From RGIG1995 sp045652425 (GTDB lineage Bacteria; Bacillota; Clostridia; Oscillospirales; CAG-272): 64,000 nucleotides of DNA. A program made the position numbers and the translations under genes. Each line of letters starts with the position of its first letter. Position 1 is the stretch's first letter. The notes beneath the pieces were generated by a model. That model was not told where the DNA came from. It saw only the letters and a list, made by a program, of their open reading frames with translations, and did no database searches. Location: the NCBI GenBank assembly GCA_045652425.1, contig JAZRUG010000027.1, positions 31,000 through 94,999 on the forward strand, in the 5' to 3' direction. Positions 26,569 to 33,647 of the stretch are shown one piece after another.

Positions 26569-27630
26569 TCAGTACAATCCTTTTTCATTCAGCAAATCAA
26601 TAACATCCTGTTTTTGTATATATTTCTTATATTTATCAACGTACTTTTTTAAAAGCTCTACATTCATCGGTTTAGGACTGTTTCCCGCAGCCAATTCAAA
26701 GTTCTTGTGAAGGATTTTTTCACAAACATCATCAGGAAGATTTAATCCCTTGGTTTTTACATCAACAACAGTCATTTCTTCGGCGGTTGTTATAAATCTA
26801 TATACCTGTTCCAAGCGGGCAGAATTAACTGCACTTCCGGGGAACGTTACGTCTGTACCATAAGATATTCTGTTGGCATATTTGATGAAGAAATCGCGGT
26901 AAAAATCATTATAATCCCTGAATGCGTTGTACATTTCGGCTCCCGGAGTTAAATCGATTCCCACATTTTCATATTTTTCAAAGAGTTCAATAAGCCACTC
27001 GGGATGCTCAGAGTAAAAGAAGAAGTGAGCAAATGTAACCTTCAGCTTTGGATGACGTTCCAGTACGTTATACACCATTTTGTAAATGTCTTCCCAGGCC
27101 ATAAAGTCGCCTTCTCCGTAATACCACCCCTTTGCAAGATGTCTAGGATGTATTCTGTTTAAATCCCAAAACGAGTCAGGGTCCGCCACGTGCCAAATAA
27201 TATGAGTACCGTCTTTTTCGCATTTTGCAAAAAAATCTTCAAAATAGTCAGCGTCAATCTTAACTTTATAGTCGTTCTGCTCCAAAGCCTTAGTTTCAAG
27301 CAACTTAATACCGTCAAAACCAAGTGCCAAAAGCTCTTCATACTGTGTGAGAAAATCCATACCTTCAGGCATAGGTGTTTTGAGCGGTTTTTCAGGATAG
27401 AAGAAGCCTCCATAGGCGTAAGCCGTCGGATTGTGAAGCTTATAAAGAACACTTAAAATATTATTCTCAATTCCCCAGTTACTATATATCGGACAAGAGC
27501 ATAAATTAAGGGATTTCAATCCAAGTTCGGACTGTTTATTGTCAAAAAAGGTGTAGAAGTCGGTTCCTTCTGGATTTTTCATAGCAGACAAATGCATATG
27601 CGAATCGATAACCGTTTTTTCAAATTTCAT
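26569..27630 (-). CDS. Amidohydrolase family 2 protein
   Basis: A 353-residue metal-dependent hydrolase. VIDSHMHLSAM is the HxH metal site near the N-terminus; IIWHVADPDSFW and KLKVTFAHFFFYS give the central His ligands, and RISYGTDVTFPG the conserved C-terminal Asp. Family members decarboxylate or hydrolyse cyclic substrates; this one has no partner that fixes the substrate. It sits between the two AzlCD pairs, 21 bases before the minus-strand azlD stop, and may belong to the same minus-strand unit. Confidence 0.85.
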   Translation of the reverse strand: MKFEKTVIDSHMHLSAMKNPEGTDFYTFFDNKQSELGLKSLNLCSCPIYSNWGIENNILSVLYKLHNPTAYAYGGFFYPEKPLKTPMPEGMDFLTQYEELLALGFDGIKLLETKALEQNDYKVKIDADYFEDFFAKCEKDGTHIIWHVADPDSFWDLNRIHPRHLAKGWYYGEGDFMAWEDIYKMVYNVLERHPKLKVTFAHFFFYSEHPEWLIELFEKYENVGIDLTPGAEMYNAFRDYNDFYRDFFIKYANRISYGTDVTFPGSAVNSARLEQVYRFITTAEEMTVVDVKTKGLNLPDDVCEKILHKNFELAAGNSPKPMNVELLKKYVDKYKKYIQKQDVIDLLNEKGLY

Positions 27631-27651
27631 ATTATGTTTTCTCCGACTATT

Positions 27652-27975
27652 TTAAAATAATAATTGCACCATCAACATATATGCTACAGTCCCCGACAAA
27701 ATACTGAAAAGTGTATTCCTTTTCCATATATGTACAAGAGTAACAAGAGCACAAGCGATAAGCTCAGGAAGCCCATAGGGCGATTTAATAAATGATACCC
27801 CTTTTAGACAGTATACCACAAGCATTCCCATTATAGAATAAGGCAATACTTTTCCAAGATAAGCAACAAATTTAGGTGTTTTTCTATTTCTGAAAATAAG
27901 AAAAGGAAGAAAACGTAAGAGTATTGTTACAACTGCAATTATACCAACCATAATGGCGTAACGAAGATTAGGCAT
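27652..27975 (-). CDS. azlD: AzlD-family exporter subunit (second pair)
   Basis: A 107-residue membrane protein with three to four helices. RYAIMVGIIAVVTILLRFLPFLIF and YLGKVLPYSIMGMLVVYCLKGV fit AzlD. It overlaps the end of its azlC by 8 bases. Sequence is clearly different from the first azlD, so the two pairs are old paralogues or separate acquisitions. Confidence 0.88.
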   Translation of the reverse strand: MPNLRYAIMVGIIAVVTILLRFLPFLIFRNRKTPKFVAYLGKVLPYSIMGMLVVYCLKGVSFIKSPYGLPELIACALVTLVHIWKRNTLFSILSGTVAYMLMVQLLF

Positions 27976-28657
27976 TGTTTTCGTCCTCCTTTATGGTATA
28001 TTTTTTAAATAAGGTCAACAAAACAGTAATAAGCACCATTGACGGAATTAAAAAGTATCCGCTTCCGAAAATTATAAGACAAAATACAGTTGCACTTACC
28101 CCTATTATTGCAGATAAATGATTTTTTGTTGTGAGCCACTGTTCGACAAAAACAGTTACAAACAGTGCAGTCAGCGCGAAATCTATTCCTTGCGTATTGA
28201 ACGTAAGCAATGAACCTATTATTCCGCCAAGAGTACAACCCAAAACCCAATAACAGTGGTTAAACAAAGATATAAGAAAATACAGTTTTTTGTCATTGCT
28301 TTCTTCAGAAACGACAAGCGAATACGTTTCGTCCGTTAACGCAAATATCATATACGGCTTTGCCTTCCCCGCATCTTTATATTTGTCTATCATTGATATA
28401 CCATAAAAAAGATGTCTTGCGTTTACCATTAGGGTTGTGATAGCCGTTGCAATAAGAGAAGCCCCACCGGTAAGCAAATCAATAGCGACGTATTGCATAG
28501 AACCCGCATAAATAAAAAGTCCCATTGCAAACGCCCATATAAACCCAAATCCTTTTGATTCAAGCACTATTCCGAAACCTATTCCTAAACATATATATCC
28601 GGTTAATACCGGAACAGTCATCAGAAAGGCTTTTTTTATTCTATCTTTATTTTTCAA
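27968..28657 (-). CDS. azlC: AzlC-family exporter subunit (second pair)
   Basis: TTG at 28657 follows GGGGGG, better than the upstream ATG; 229 residues. KAFLMTVPVLTGYICLGIGFGIVLES and TLMVNARHLFYGISMIDKYKDAG match AzlC. The pair is transcribed leftward and is probably followed by the amidohydrolase. Substrate of the exporter is not fixed by sequence. Confidence 0.88.
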   Translation of the reverse strand: MKNKDRIKKAFLMTVPVLTGYICLGIGFGIVLESKGFGFIWAFAMGLFIYAGSMQYVAIDLLTGGASLIATAITTLMVNARHLFYGISMIDKYKDAGKAKPYMIFALTDETYSLVVSEESNDKKLYFLISLFNHCYWVLGCTLGGIIGSLLTFNTQGIDFALTALFVTVFVEQWLTTKNHLSAIIGVSATVFCLIIFGSGYFLIPSMVLITVLLTLFKKYTIKEDENNA

Positions 28658-28823
28658 AAAACATCCCCCCTGTTTGTCAATTTTTTTAATCAAAAACTCG
28701 TCTTATTGTACAATAATTTTTTCTAATTTTCATTATTTTACCACACAAAAGTCCAAAAATAAATAACTTTGCTTGATTTTGTGCTATTAGTTAAGAGATT
28801 TTTTGTTATTAATATATTTTTTC

Positions 28824-28852
28824 TTTATTTTCCCACCAAATGATGATATAAT
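28824..28852 (+). promoter_or_regulatory. Promoter of the metallophosphoesterase gene
   Basis: TTTATT at 28824-28829, a 17-nt spacer and TATAAT at 28847-28852, about 35 bases before the TTG start. Confidence 0.78.
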
Positions 28853-28887
28853 GATGATACACCATATTTTTAAGCGAGGAAAAATAA

Positions 28888-29751
28888 TTGAAAGGCAAAA
28901 AGAAAAAAATGTTGATTACATTAGGAACTATATTTATAGTATTAATCGCTTTGGTGGTTTGGATTATCTGTGACAACAATGCAGTTGACGTAAACAACTT
29001 TACAATAAAAAGCAACAAACTGCCCGATAACTTTGTCGGTTACCGTATAGCGCAAATATCCGACCTGCACAATGCATCTTTTGGTGAAGACAACGACAAA
29101 CTTATAGACCTGTTGAAAAAAGCCCACCCCGATATTGTTGTAATAACAGGAGATATGCTTGACAGTCGAAGACCGGGATATGAAAACAGCCTTATCTTTG
29201 CAAAAAAGTGCGCAAAGATATTCCCTTGTTATTTTGTCACGGGAAACCACGAAAAGCAAGGAAAAGGATATTTGGAACTAAAAAACAAGATGCAGCAAAA
29301 CGGTGTTGTTGTATTAGAAGACAAATACATCGAACTAAAAGAAGATAATCAAAAAATTAACCTTTTCGGTATAAATGACCCGCTTTTCAAAACAAGTCGG
29401 TTCAGTGGTGATATGTATACTGTTACGAAGAAAAGACTTAACTCTTTCACTTTTAACCCGAACGAATATAATATATTGCTTTCACACAGACCTGAACATT
29501 TTGAGCTCTATGCCGAATATAATATTGATTTGGTGTTATCGGGACACGCCCACGGCGGACAATTCAGGCTTCCCTTTGTTGGTGGATTGTTTTCACCAAA
29601 CCAGGGGTTATTCCCTAAATTCGCCGAAGGAATACACACAAAAGACTCTACCACTATGATTGTAAGCCGAGGTATCGGACCAAGCGTAATCCCATTCCGA
29701 ATAAACAACCGTCCGGAAATTATTTTAGTGGAATTGAAAAAAGATGTATAA
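28888..29751 (+). CDS. Membrane-anchored metallophosphoesterase
   Basis: A 287-residue protein starting with TTG after GAGG. One N-terminal membrane helix (about residues 5-28) is followed by a calcineurin-like fold: RIAQISDLHNASFG (DxH), VITGDMLDSR (GD), VTGNHE (GNHE), LLSHRPEHF and VLSGHAHGGQ (GHxH). All metal ligands are present. YaeI-like enzymes of this type hydrolyse phosphoesters such as lipid A or UDP-diacylglucosamine relatives; here the substrate is unknown. Its active site would lie outside the membrane. Confidence 0.9.
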   Translation: MKGKKKKMLITLGTIFIVLIALVVWIICDNNAVDVNNFTIKSNKLPDNFVGYRIAQISDLHNASFGEDNDKLIDLLKKAHPDIVVITGDMLDSRRPGYENSLIFAKKCAKIFPCYFVTGNHEKQGKGYLELKNKMQQNGVVVLEDKYIELKEDNQKINLFGINDPLFKTSRFSGDMYTVTKKRLNSFTFNPNEYNILLSHRPEHFELYAEYNIDLVLSGHAHGGQFRLPFVGGLFSPNQGLFPKFAEGIHTKDSTTMIVSRGIGPSVIPFRINNRPEIILVELKKDV

Positions 29752-29757
29752 CCAAAA

Positions 29758-29788
29758 ACATCACTCACAAAAGTGAGTGATGTTTTTT
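29758..29788 (+). terminator. Intrinsic terminator of the metallophosphoesterase gene
   Basis: Eleven-bp perfect stem ACATCACTCAC/GTGAGTGATGT, AAAA loop and T run. Confidence 0.9.
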
Positions 29789-29876
29789 GATAATCGCCTT
29801 TAAGGCTGTAATTATCTCTTTGTTTTTTATGTACCAATTGTATCGCAAAATGTTCATAAAGATCGCATAAATATTG

Positions 29877-30113
29877 CTATTTTGAATGATATATGGTATA
29901 ATGCAACCAATTCAATAAATGCTCTTTGATGTATTCGCAGAGGTTGTGTGCCGTGTCAATTAGGTTCGACTTGGCAGAGAAGCTACACACTCTCCAACCT
30001 TGCTCTGCTTGACCGTTTTGGTGTTTCGCAGAATGCTTGTCATACCGATATGAGAAACACCCCTCTATTGCGGTCATGCTCTGCACAAATAGTGAGCGCT
30101 GTTTTTTTGACAT
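29877..30113 (-). CDS. Possible small protein, 78 residues
   Basis: An open frame on the minus strand with AAGGAG 9 nt before its ATG. It reads MSKKQRSLFVQSMTAIEGC and is Cys-poor and mixed in charge. No family is recognised, and other frames of similar length overlap it. It may be a remnant of an older mobile region. Confidence 0.35.
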   Translation of the reverse strand: MSKKQRSLFVQSMTAIEGCFSYRYDKHSAKHQNGQAEQGWRVCSFSAKSNLIDTAHNLCEYIKEHLLNWLHYTIYHSK

Positions 30114-30668
30114 TCCCTGTCACTCCTTTCTTAAATGTTGTCTGTCGGCATTGTCGGTTTGTTGTCACAAACCGTTAATGCCAACAGAGATACTGCTATT
30201 TGTTGTTCAGATGAAGACAAGGGACACCCCATGCCAAATGTATAGTGGTGCAATTTCCACCATACCAAAGGCCACCACATTGGTGACAAGTCAACCAACT
30301 CTACATAGCACTCGGATTAAGATTGACGGTACCTCCGTTTTTTAATTTGGACATTTCCATTCACTTCAAAACGGTGATACAGGTTTGACCACATCAGGTC
30401 AAATGTTTCTTTTGCAATTCCACCTTCATAGATTAACTTATGTGTGTATTTGTTTTTATTCCTCCTTCTTAAATTTAAAAGTAACATGTAAACAATATTT
30501 AGATTTGTTTTTTATTTCAAGTAATCTTCATATAACTCTAAAAACAATCAAAAGGATTCCTTATTCTTTTAACAATCTTCATAACCCTAATTGCTCTATG
30601 TTTAAGACAAAGAGTTATAATGCTTACATAATCATGATGATTAATAAAGAGTCTTATATAAATAAAAA
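30114..30668. other. Long AT-rich intergenic region
   Basis: Together with the small frame before it this makes about 1 kb without a firm gene. Visible items are a palindrome TTTGACC...GGTCAAA near 30,384-30,403 and, on the minus strand, repeats of ATGAAGATT and ACTCTTT-like words between about 30,520 and 30,700. I see no start with a good ribosome site and recognisable protein. Confidence 0.4.
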
Positions 30669-30704
30669 GAGTCATAATGATTCTATTAAGAATCGTTATG
30701 ACTC
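30669..30704. repeat. 16-bp inverted repeat
   Basis: GAGTCATAATGATTCT and its complement (one GU/mismatch) with an ATTA loop, 30 bases upstream of the promoter of RNA copy B. Could be an operator or a terminator for something entering from the left. Confidence 0.6.
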
Positions 30705-30733
30705 AAGAAGATTGCAGAATTTTTCAAAACCTA

Positions 30734-30762
30734 TTGAAAAATAGTCGCATTTGGTTTATAAT
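30734..30762 (+). promoter_or_regulatory. Sigma-A promoter of RNA copy B
   Basis: TTGAAA at 30734-30739, exactly 17 nt, perfect TATAAT at 30757-30762. The expected start is G30769, the first base of the RNA closing stem. Confidence 0.85.
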
Positions 30763-30768
30763 AACTAT

Positions 30769-30982
30769 GCTACACAAATTTCATAATCAACGAATTGTAA
30801 GGTGCACCCCCTATTTGTATATAGGGGTATTCTGTCCTGTTGTTTTCACCAAGTTTGTATTTGATAAAAATGCAAATTCCGCTTGGTGAATTTAGGAGTG
30901 TATCCTTGTTCGTTGAGATTTGTGTAGCAACAATAGGAGTTTGCATTTTTTGTGCACTCTCTTATTGGGGGTGCACTTTTTT
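30769..30982 (+). ncRNA. Structured leader or small RNA, copy B
   Basis: About 214 nt, clearly related to copy A. Closing stem 30769-30782 with 30915-30928 (14 bp); next stem 30788-30794 with 30909-30915; hairpin 30808-30814/30821-30827; stem 30845-30853 with 30882-30890; apical stem 30859-30863 with 30873-30877. The segment 30866-30880 (AAAAATGCAAATTCC) is identical to copy A and complementary over 15 nt to 30936-30950 (GGAGTTTGCATTTTT). The terminator is 30952-30976 plus T run. Segment 30802-30811 (GTGCACCCCC) is also perfectly complementary to the 3' half of the terminator (30967-30976), which gives a possible antiterminator, not seen in copy A. A GGAGG ribosome site of the HTH gene follows 9 bases after the T run. 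Confidence 0.75.
30952..30982 (+). terminator. Intrinsic terminator of RNA copy B
   Basis: GTGCACTC/GGGTGCAC stem with a 9-nt loop and six T. It ends 21 bases before the GTG start of the next gene. Confidence 0.85.
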
Positions 30983-31003
30983 ATTTGTAAGGAGGTAGGT
31001 ATA

Positions 31004-31174
31004 GTGGATTTTGTTGGCACAAAGGCGATGGCTGAAATATGGGATTGCAAACCATCGCAAATCACAAAATGGTGCAGAGAAGGAAAAATTCCAGGAGCAG
31101 AGCAAGACAGAAAAGGAAGCCCCTGGAGAATACCTGTTGATGCATTAAAACCTGAAACGAAAAAAGGAGATTAA
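31004..31174 (+). CDS. Small helix-turn-helix DNA-binding protein
   Basis: GTG at 31004 with GGAGG 8 nt upstream gives 56 residues; a longer reading frame would run back through the terminator and is rejected. The sequence FVGTKAMAEIWDCKPSQITKWCREGKIPGAEQ is an excisionase/MerR-like HTH of the HTH_17 type. It is the first gene after RNA copy B and is followed after 2 bases by the PH-SHOCT gene. It could regulate its own operon; because the phage border is near, a role in excision cannot be ruled out. Confidence 0.8.
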   Translation: MDFVGTKAMAEIWDCKPSQITKWCREGKIPGAEQDRKGSPWRIPVDALKPETKKGD

Positions 31175-31176
31175 AA

Positions 31177-31764
31177 ATGAACGAAAAAGTAATTATTAGA
31201 ACCAATAATGATTCTGCATTATCAACTATAAAGTTTTTTATTACATCCATAATATTCTTTCTTATCACATTTGGTATTTGTGAATACTTTAATGGCGGTC
31301 TGTTTGAAGGGAGATACGAATTCTATTTCCCTCATATTTTGGCAAGTGTTGGTGTTGCCCTCATTCCATTTATTGTTTTATGGATACTTAAATTGTTGGT
31401 TGCTACAGAATTAGTTGTAACAGATAAACGCGTATATGGTGCGGTTGCGTTTGGAAAGCGAGTTGACTTGCCATTGGATTCTATCACAGCAATCGCATTA
31501 ACTGTAAAACTGTTTCAAGGTATTTCGATTTCAACTTCATCTGGTAGAATCACATTCTATTTTATCGAAACACCCGAAAAGTTTCATAAAGAAATTAACG
31601 ATTTAATTATTGAACGTCAAAGTAAAAATACAACAACAATAATAGAAAAATCATCAACACAAAGCAGCGCTGACGAATTAAGGAAATACAAAGATTTGCT
31701 TGATAGTGGTGTAATCACCCAAGAAGAATTTGATGCAAAGAAAAAACAGTTGTTAGGACTCTAA
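31177..31764 (+). CDS. Membrane protein with PH-like and SHOCT domains
   Basis: A 195-residue protein. Two membrane helices (about residues 17-37 and 50-75) are followed by a bacterial PH-like domain (LVVTDKRVYGAVAFGKRVDLPLDSI, about 78-145) and a C-terminal SHOCT domain (ELRKYKDLLDSGVITQEEFDAKKKQL). The final 30 residues closely resemble the end of the SPFH protein at 4,559. Together with the shared RNA this ties the two distant loci together. Function unknown, probably membrane-associated oligomer. Confidence 0.82.
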   Translation: MNEKVIIRTNNDSALSTIKFFITSIIFFLITFGICEYFNGGLFEGRYEFYFPHILASVGVALIPFIVLWILKLLVATELVVTDKRVYGAVAFGKRVDLPLDSITAIALTVKLFQGISISTSSGRITFYFIETPEKFHKEINDLIIERQSKNTTTIIEKSSTQSSADELRKYKDLLDSGVITQEEFDAKKKQLLGL

Positions 31765-31774
31765 TACATACTAA

Positions 31775-31807
31775 AAGGACTATGACATCTTGTGTGTCAT
31801 AGTCCTT
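31775..31807. terminator. Hairpin after the SHOCT gene
   Basis: Perfect 13-bp stem AAGGACTATGACA/TGTCATAGTCCTT. The plus-strand end runs into A rather than T, so it may act on the minus strand or only stabilise RNA. Confidence 0.5.
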
Positions 31808-31814
31808 AAAAAAC

Positions 31815-31890
31815 TTGCACCAAGTTTGCACCAAGGTGAAAATCAAGGCAAAAGTAAAACCCCGAAAACCGTGATGGTTTCGGGGTTTTT
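31815..31890. other. Candidate prophage attachment region
   Basis: Two direct copies of TTGCACCAAG (31815 and 31826) followed by a strong hairpin AACCCCGAAA...TTTCGGGGTT (31858-31887). On the minus strand the first part reads HLGANLVQVF then stop, resembling the last residues of many phage tyrosine integrases. It lies exactly between host-type genes and the lysis cassette, so it may be attL or a remnant of it. This is inference; no second att copy is in the window. Confidence 0.4.
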
Positions 31891-31892
31891 GA
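31858..31892. terminator. Strong GC hairpin at the host/prophage border
   Basis: AACCCCGAAAACC with GGTTTCGGGGTT and a T run on the plus strand; A/T-rich on the other side. The rest of the 350-base gap up to the endolysin holds only another hairpin (AAAGAGGACA/TGTCCTCTTT, 32,035-32,065). Confidence 0.75.
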
Positions 31893-32120
31893 ATACTCTT
31901 TGAAATAACAGATTATCTCTTGGAGAACTTGAAAACGGCTTATGTAGCCATTTTTTGCCCATTTGTGTAACATAGGTGTAAGTTTAAATAGTTTTTTTGG
32001 AGTCTTACCGAACTTTATTAAAGAGGATATTGTTAAAGAGGACAATCCATAAGAGTGTCCTCTTTTCTTCTATATCCTTCTTTTTTGTTTGACTGCCTAA
32101 TTTACGAATGCCCCTTTTAT

Positions 32121-33119
32121 TTATGCTTTTGTTAGATACTTGATATCTACAGCCCCGGTAACTGCGCTGCTTTTAAGTGTTGAGATAACAACTCTCTTAC
32201 CCTTAATTTCACGCACATATAAAACAGACTTATAGATATAAGGCGCAAACTTTTTATCTGTGCCGTAAACTACCGCATTATTTGAAAGCTTTACTTTGTC
32301 GCCCTCTTTAATTACATTAGTAGCCATAAGCTCGTTTACTCGGTTCTGTACTTCCTCGTAATTATATCCTGCTTCTGTCAGTTTCTTTTTACGGTCAGCA
32401 CCTACGCCCCACTTGTTAGCGATAACCTCTTTTGCGATTTCCTCAACTGATTTAAGTACAGGTTTTACCCCACCGCCTTTTGTAAAGCCGTTAAGTCCTG
32501 CCGCCTTAATCAATGACGGATAATCGACAAGCATATAATCTTGATCGCATGTTACCCCCGCAATTTTATTTGAACGGATATAGTTTGTTTCTCCGCCAAA
32601 CTGCCACATACCGAGGCAATCTGTATTCTGATATGAGCAAGACTTCGCCCACTGTGCAACCCAATGAGCATAACGTGTCAGCTCGTTATCTTTGAAATGC
32701 GCCGAGAAAGAGTAAGCCGTTGCGTAAATACCAACCCAAAAGCCCTTGTTTTCGAGATAATTTAAAAAAGCCTTGACTACATCTGTCAACGCTCTTTTTC
32801 CCAAACCGAGCATATCGCTATGTTCAACGTCTATATAGATAGGCAACTCAAACTGTCTACCCTTGAGAACGTTTGTGTAGAAATATTCCGCTTCTGCTTC
32901 TGCGCCCTTAATCGTTGTAGCTTTGGAGAACCAATAAACACCGACGGGCAATCCCTTTGCTTTCGCTTCTCTGTAATTGCGTTCAAACTTCGCATCGGTA
33001 TAAAGCCCGGCATCACCGCCGCCGCCTTTGATTATTGCAAATTCAACACCTTCAGCAACCGCTTTGTTAAAATCAAAATCACCTTGCCATCTTGAAATAT
33101 CAATACCGAATTTTTTCAT
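32121..33119 (-). CDS. Phage endolysin: GH25 muramidase with CW_7 repeat
   Basis: ATG at 33119 (MKKFGIDISRWQG) with AAGGAAG upstream gives 332 residues. Residues 1 to about 200 form a glycosyl hydrolase 25 domain: GIDISRWQGDFDF, IIKGGGG, and IYIDVEHSD with the catalytic Asp/Glu. Residues about 225-265 (VEEIAKEVIANKWGVGADRKK) form one CW_7/Cpl-7 cell-wall-binding repeat, and the last 70 residues are an SH3-like region. It cleaves peptidoglycan to release phage. It lies downstream of the holin as usual. Confidence 0.93.
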   Translation of the reverse strand: MKKFGIDISRWQGDFDFNKAVAEGVEFAIIKGGGGDAGLYTDAKFERNYREAKAKGLPVGVYWFSKATTIKGAEAEAEYFYTNVLKGRQFELPIYIDVEHSDMLGLGKRALTDVVKAFLNYLENKGFWVGIYATAYSFSAHFKDNELTRYAHWVAQWAKSCSYQNTDCLGMWQFGGETNYIRSNKIAGVTCDQDYMLVDYPSLIKAAGLNGFTKGGGVKPVLKSVEEIAKEVIANKWGVGADRKKKLTEAGYNYEEVQNRVNELMATNVIKEGDKVKLSNNAVVYGTDKKFAPYIYKSVLYVREIKGKRVVISTLKSSAVTGAVDIKYLTKA

Positions 33120-33133
33120 AATCAATCTTCCTT

Positions 33134-33388
33134 TCAGTTTTTTTCTATAAATTGTTTGAATAACTGATGTAAACCTGTTGAAGCAAGTCCCGAAACAAGA
33201 CCGCCGAGCAATACTTCCGGTGTAAATGCAAGGTTTACCCAAATGTTCAGCACCACGCCCAATACGCCCATAATAAGCGGAATGAAACGGTTAATCTTGT
33301 CCGTAGGGATAATGTTTTTAATAACATATCCAACGCAAAGACAAATACCCATTACAATCAACACAATGTAATCGTTCAAAAATTCCAT
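33134..33388 (-). CDS. Phage holin
   Basis: Eighty-four residues, start chosen at 33388 because AAGGA lies 8 nt upstream (ATG at 33394 is an alternative, overlapping the previous stop). Three hydrophobic segments separated by short charged loops (IVLIVMGICLCVGYVIK, FIPLIMGVLGVVLNIWV, GGLVSGLASTGLHQLFK) match small Firmicutes phage holins of the Hol44 kind. It should form membrane lesions that let the endolysin out. Confidence 0.85.
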   Translation of the reverse strand: MEFLNDYIVLIVMGICLCVGYVIKNIIPTDKINRFIPLIMGVLGVVLNIWVNLAFTPEVLLGGLVSGLASTGLHQLFKQFIEKN

Positions 33389-33390
33389 AA

Positions 33391-33633
33391 TCATTTTCCT
33401 TTCTCTTTTTGAAGATTCTCTAAATCTTCTATTCTGTGATTTGCTACTTTGATCTCTTCGTCAACAACTGCTTCGTGCTTTTCGAGCTTATAAACTCTCT
33501 CAATTACCGAATTGTGCTTTTCAACTTTCTTCTCAAGCTGTTCTATACGATAGATTGTCAGTTTATTGCTCAAAAAAGAACCTGCCAAAGTTCCCACGAG
33601 TGAGAGAATGGCAACAAAAACCGTGTCTGTCAT
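33391..33633 (-). CDS. Lysis-cassette protein with one membrane helix and coiled coil
   Basis: Eighty residues: one membrane helix (about 5-22) followed by a long charged coiled coil (RIEQLEKKVEKHNSVIERVYKLEKHE). This is the shape of XhlA/hemolysin-like or DUF7365 phage lysis helpers. Its stop overlaps the holin start (ATGA). Likely lysis accessory or holin regulator. Confidence 0.75.
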   Translation of the reverse strand: MTDTVFVAILSLVGTLAGSFLSNKLTIYRIEQLEKKVEKHNSVIERVYKLEKHEAVVDEEIKVANHRIEDLENLQKEKGK

Positions 33634-33647
33634 TTCCTCACCCCCCC

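Noticed and set aside
29948..30345. Plus-strand frames of 76 and 102 codons in the gene-poor zone
   Set aside because: No ribosome sites, no recognisable domain, and overlapping frames on the other strand; treated as noise.
30920..31003. Longer N-terminus for the HTH protein
   Set aside because: It would include the terminator of RNA copy B; GTG at 31004 has a proper ribosome site.
31806..32045. 79-codon minus-strand frame with integrase-like C-terminus
   Set aside because: It runs through a strong GC hairpin, lacks a start signal and most of an integrase; only the last residues are suggestive, so I use it as an att hint, not as a gene.
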